Shown: one piece after another, positions 32,067-34,577 of the stretch
How the letters are laid out: every line of letters begins with the position of its first letter
Numbering within the stretch: the first letter of the stretch is position 1
Assembly (NCBI GenBank): GCA_022385755.1
Contig: MU278382.1
Span: 3,660-38,236, forward strand
Length of the DNA stretch: 34,577 nt
DNA from: Trametopsis cervina
Lineage: Eukaryota > Basidiomycota > Agaricomycetes > Polyporales > Irpicaceae
Direction: 5' to 3'
The notes under the pieces: model-generated
Database searches by the model: none
What the model was told of the DNA's origin: nothing
Seen by the model: the letters and a program-made list of their open reading frames with translations, nothing else
Translations under genes and position numbers: made by a program

Positions 32067-34577
32067 TTACTGCCCTGCCACCCACTGGCTCCATGACTCA
32101 AACGATACTCTGTCTGTGTTGTCCTCTCCGACGTCCTCGTCGTCGTGCTCTACGCCGACTATATTCTCGCTGTTGTTCGTCCCTCTAGTATTCAGCGGCT
32201 CTGCCGCATCGTTATCAGATCTGGATGGCGTAGTAGTCTCTGTTTCGGTGCACTGCCTTTCATCCTCGCGGTTGCTATCACTCGTGCCTCCTGTATTCAT
32301 CGGCTCTACAGCGTCAGTAGCAGTTTCAGTGTGCTGCCTTTCATCCTCTCCGGAAGATGAGCGTGTATATGGCGGGTCTTGAGGTATGTGTGCATGAAGT
32401 TCTCTTTTTGGATTGACCAGGGTGGTAGTCAAATCTGTCCAAAGCGGATGATCGAGAGACACTGCGTTAGATAGGTCTGAAGATCAGGCTGTGGGCCTGT
32501 CAGTGCTTCGCATAGAACAAATGACTCACCCGGTTGCACACTCCCGTCATCTGAGCGCACACCTTGTAACAGACGGCTTTCATTTGCAACCTCGGTGGGA
32601 AAGAAAGGCGTGCCGTCTAAAGTAGCACTATTTGGAATAGATGGTCCTTGATCCTGGTCGGAATTGAGGGCATGGTCTTGCGCCGGTTCCGTTTGATGTG
32701 GATCAGCTGCATCTTCCACAGGGTCCGCCGTAACGGCCGCAGATTCCACTTCGTCGTTAATGACAGGCCCCGCCGCTGTTGGTATTCCCTCGAAGTGTGG
32801 GGTCATTTCTTCGTCGCGATTACTCTCTGCATGGGCGATTTCAACGCTGCCAGCTTCTTCGGGGCCCTGAACAGCAGTATGGAGTCGCTCGTGAATGTCG
32901 GCATACGATATTACATCCAAAGGGTCAGTCGATACCGGCTCAGGTGTACTGCCAACCAGCATGAATTAACGCATAGCCATTCGCGAGTTTGAAGTACGTA
33001 CGAATCGTCCGCAGGGAGTACCATGGGTGCACTGCTACTCGCGTCGTGTACCTTGATTGAAGCCTCGTTTCGGCCACGCAGATTATGATCGCCGATGGGA
33101 AGGTGAGAGGTTTCATCAACTGGCGCATCCTCATTTACTACTACCGCAACACCAGGTTGCGAAGTATTCTCTTGCTCGCTGCTCGCAACAGACGTTACAA
33201 GCTGCGTGACAGGTGTCTCTCGTATGACGGTTCCGTGAGCCTGGCTTTGAGCATTGGAGGACAACGATTGGAGGCGGCGAATCCGCCAGAGTCGAAGGAA
33301 TGATCCCCGATGGGCTGGAGATTGAGGGTTGGGGTTGGTCCGCAGGAGTTCCGAGATGAACTCATCCGTGACGTGAGAGTCCTCCGGATTGAACGTCGCG
33401 AGCCACGCCGCGTATTCCACATCGTCATCCGAGTTATTGATTCCATCGATGGCTTTGATCCTGTGCAAACACCAGTTGACAAGGTCCCTGGCAGCATCGT
33501 AATCTTCCACCTGAGTCTGCTGCACGAGCTGCGTCAAAGCGGCGAATACACCGCACCAGGCTGGGACCAAGTTCGAAGCTCGGCCGTCATCGTAATCATC
33601 CCATAATGACTCGCAGAGATCCTGACAGAGCTTCAGTGCCTGTTCTCCATCGATCGAGGGCGGAGGGTCGGAAGCGAGGGCTGCAATGGCGGTCTTGATG
33701 TTTGACAGGCCTGGCCGAGTGAAGAGGTAAGAACGAGCTGATGCAGAATGAATAGTCACGCACCTTCAGCGTCAAGGCCACCCTGAGGTACAAGATCCCA
33801 TGATTCGTGAAGTTGGTAGTTGAAGCACGAGATCCAAAACTGCCGCAACGCCTTGCTTGACTTCAGTGCCACACCTCTGATATTAAAGAAGTTGCTAATG
33901 TCTTCTGCGACGGCCACCAATTTGACGATGAGCGAGATGGTATCATCCCATGCCATTTTGCGCGAACGATCATTTGATGACCCGGCAGCTGCACTGGCGA
34001 TATCTGACTTGAGCCGTTGTGTCAGCCAACCCACGGTGGGACCGAGTGACTCGGCGTTCAGTACATCACTCCATGGCCTGAGCTGTTCTGCTCCGAACAA
34101 TCCGGGAACGTACAGCTTCTCAAAGTATACCTCAAGGAACGACTGCAGTCGTGGTACTGATGTGGTGAGGTCGGAGTGATAAAGACGTTGGCAGATGAGT
34201 GAAAGCATGGAATGCAGTACCATCGTCGAACGCAATGGGACACTTTGACTTGCAAGAAACCGCGCATATATGGTGCTCTGCGAGAGGTTTTTGAGACAAT
34301 AAGCAATCTCACCATATCTTTGAGAGAATGAGCCGGAAACGCGAAGGAATGCCGTCCAGAGGGCTGCCTGAGCTTCAGCATCAGGGGCTGAGGGCGACAG
34401 CCGATCACCAGTCTGTGGCACCAACGGTTGGACGTAGTTAACGATATTGATCACTGCCGCCACCGCTCTGGGTGTGAGGTCCGCTAGGTCCACCAATCTC
34501 GGCTCAGCGAGTTCCAGTTTCTCTGACGGTAGTCGATTGTGCAGCAGTTGTAGGGCGAATACAATGGTATCTTGCCA
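32067..34577 (-). CDS. DUF6535-family protein, array copy 3 (N-terminus outside the window)
   Basis: Visible exons (minus strand) are 34577-33764 (partial), 33710-33002, 32948-32530 and 32476-32067. The three introns are all 53 bp with phases 1, 2 and 1. The visible part is 783 residues, starting at the Trp that matches SWQEA in the other copies. The DUF6535 membrane core lies beyond the window edge, so the assignment rests on paralogy: LTPRAVAAV, SLGPTVGWLTQRLKSDIA, FWISCFNYQL, TIHSASARS-adjacent intron sequence, and NPEDSHVTDEFISELL. This is the most diverged of the three in the helical region. Its tail contains two tandem EDERQ.TET...A.EP.NT.G modules where copies 1 and 2 have one, and it ends SWSQWVAGQ rather than GGSGDH. 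No internal stop is seen. Confidence 0.88.
32163..32351 (-). repeat. Duplicated acidic module in the tail of DUF6535 copy 3
   Basis: Codons at 32351-32271 and 32270-32163 encode two related modules (GEDERQHTET...EPMNTGG and REDERQCTET...EPLNTRG). The second is longer by nine codons. A single related module is found in copy 1 (DEDGKELTH...EPTDAVNTG) and copy 2 (EEDGKQSTN...EATDTGG). Confidence 0.8.

Overview
The window is nuclear DNA of a filamentous basidiomycete, most likely an Agaricomycete. The reasons are multi-exon genes with introns of about 50-75 bp carrying GT...AG ends and CTAAC/CTGAC-type branch sites, CT-rich leaders after TATA-like boxes, a fungal GH16 beta-glucanase relative, and three genes of the DUF6535 membrane-protein family typical of mushroom-forming fungi. 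I saw no tRNA, rRNA or CRISPR array, and no intact transposon.

Layout. (1) 264-1814 (+) is a complete six-exon gene for a 434-residue putative nuclear protein with a C2-C2 zinc-binding motif. (2) From about 3.0 kb to the end of the window the DNA is a tandem array of three large units with a period of about 11-11.5 kb. Each unit holds several kb of apparently non-coding sequence (called block A then block B here) followed by a DUF6535 gene on the minus strand. Unit 1 is A1 3000-5540, B1 5541-9033 and the gene at 9081-12917. Unit 2 is A2 14760-15732 (shortened, with a private segment at 15733-16802), B2 16803-20183 and the gene at 20234-24063. Unit 3 is A3 25765-28270, B3 28271-28930 (cut short), then a private segment with a decayed GH16 gene (29530-31397), then the gene at 32067-34577, which runs off the window.

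The three DUF6535 genes keep the same exon plan: four introns of phase 0, 1, 2 and 1, most exactly 53 bp long. They encode proteins of about 1,200 residues with four membrane segments near the N-terminus, a long probably cytosolic helical region, and an acidic, low-complexity C-terminal tail that diverges quickly. Two N-glycosylation sequons fall in the two loops that four-segment topology would place on the same luminal or outer side. The function of the family is unknown. A rapidly diversifying tandem family could serve recognition or defence, but nothing in the sequence proves this.

The noncoding parts of the units are themselves patterned. A short exon-like element occurs five times, and a 110-bp stretch is 97% identical between units 1 and 2 inside otherwise more diverged DNA. 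The GH16 gene is clearly a pseudogene, with several stops and frameshifts although its splice sites are largely preserved.
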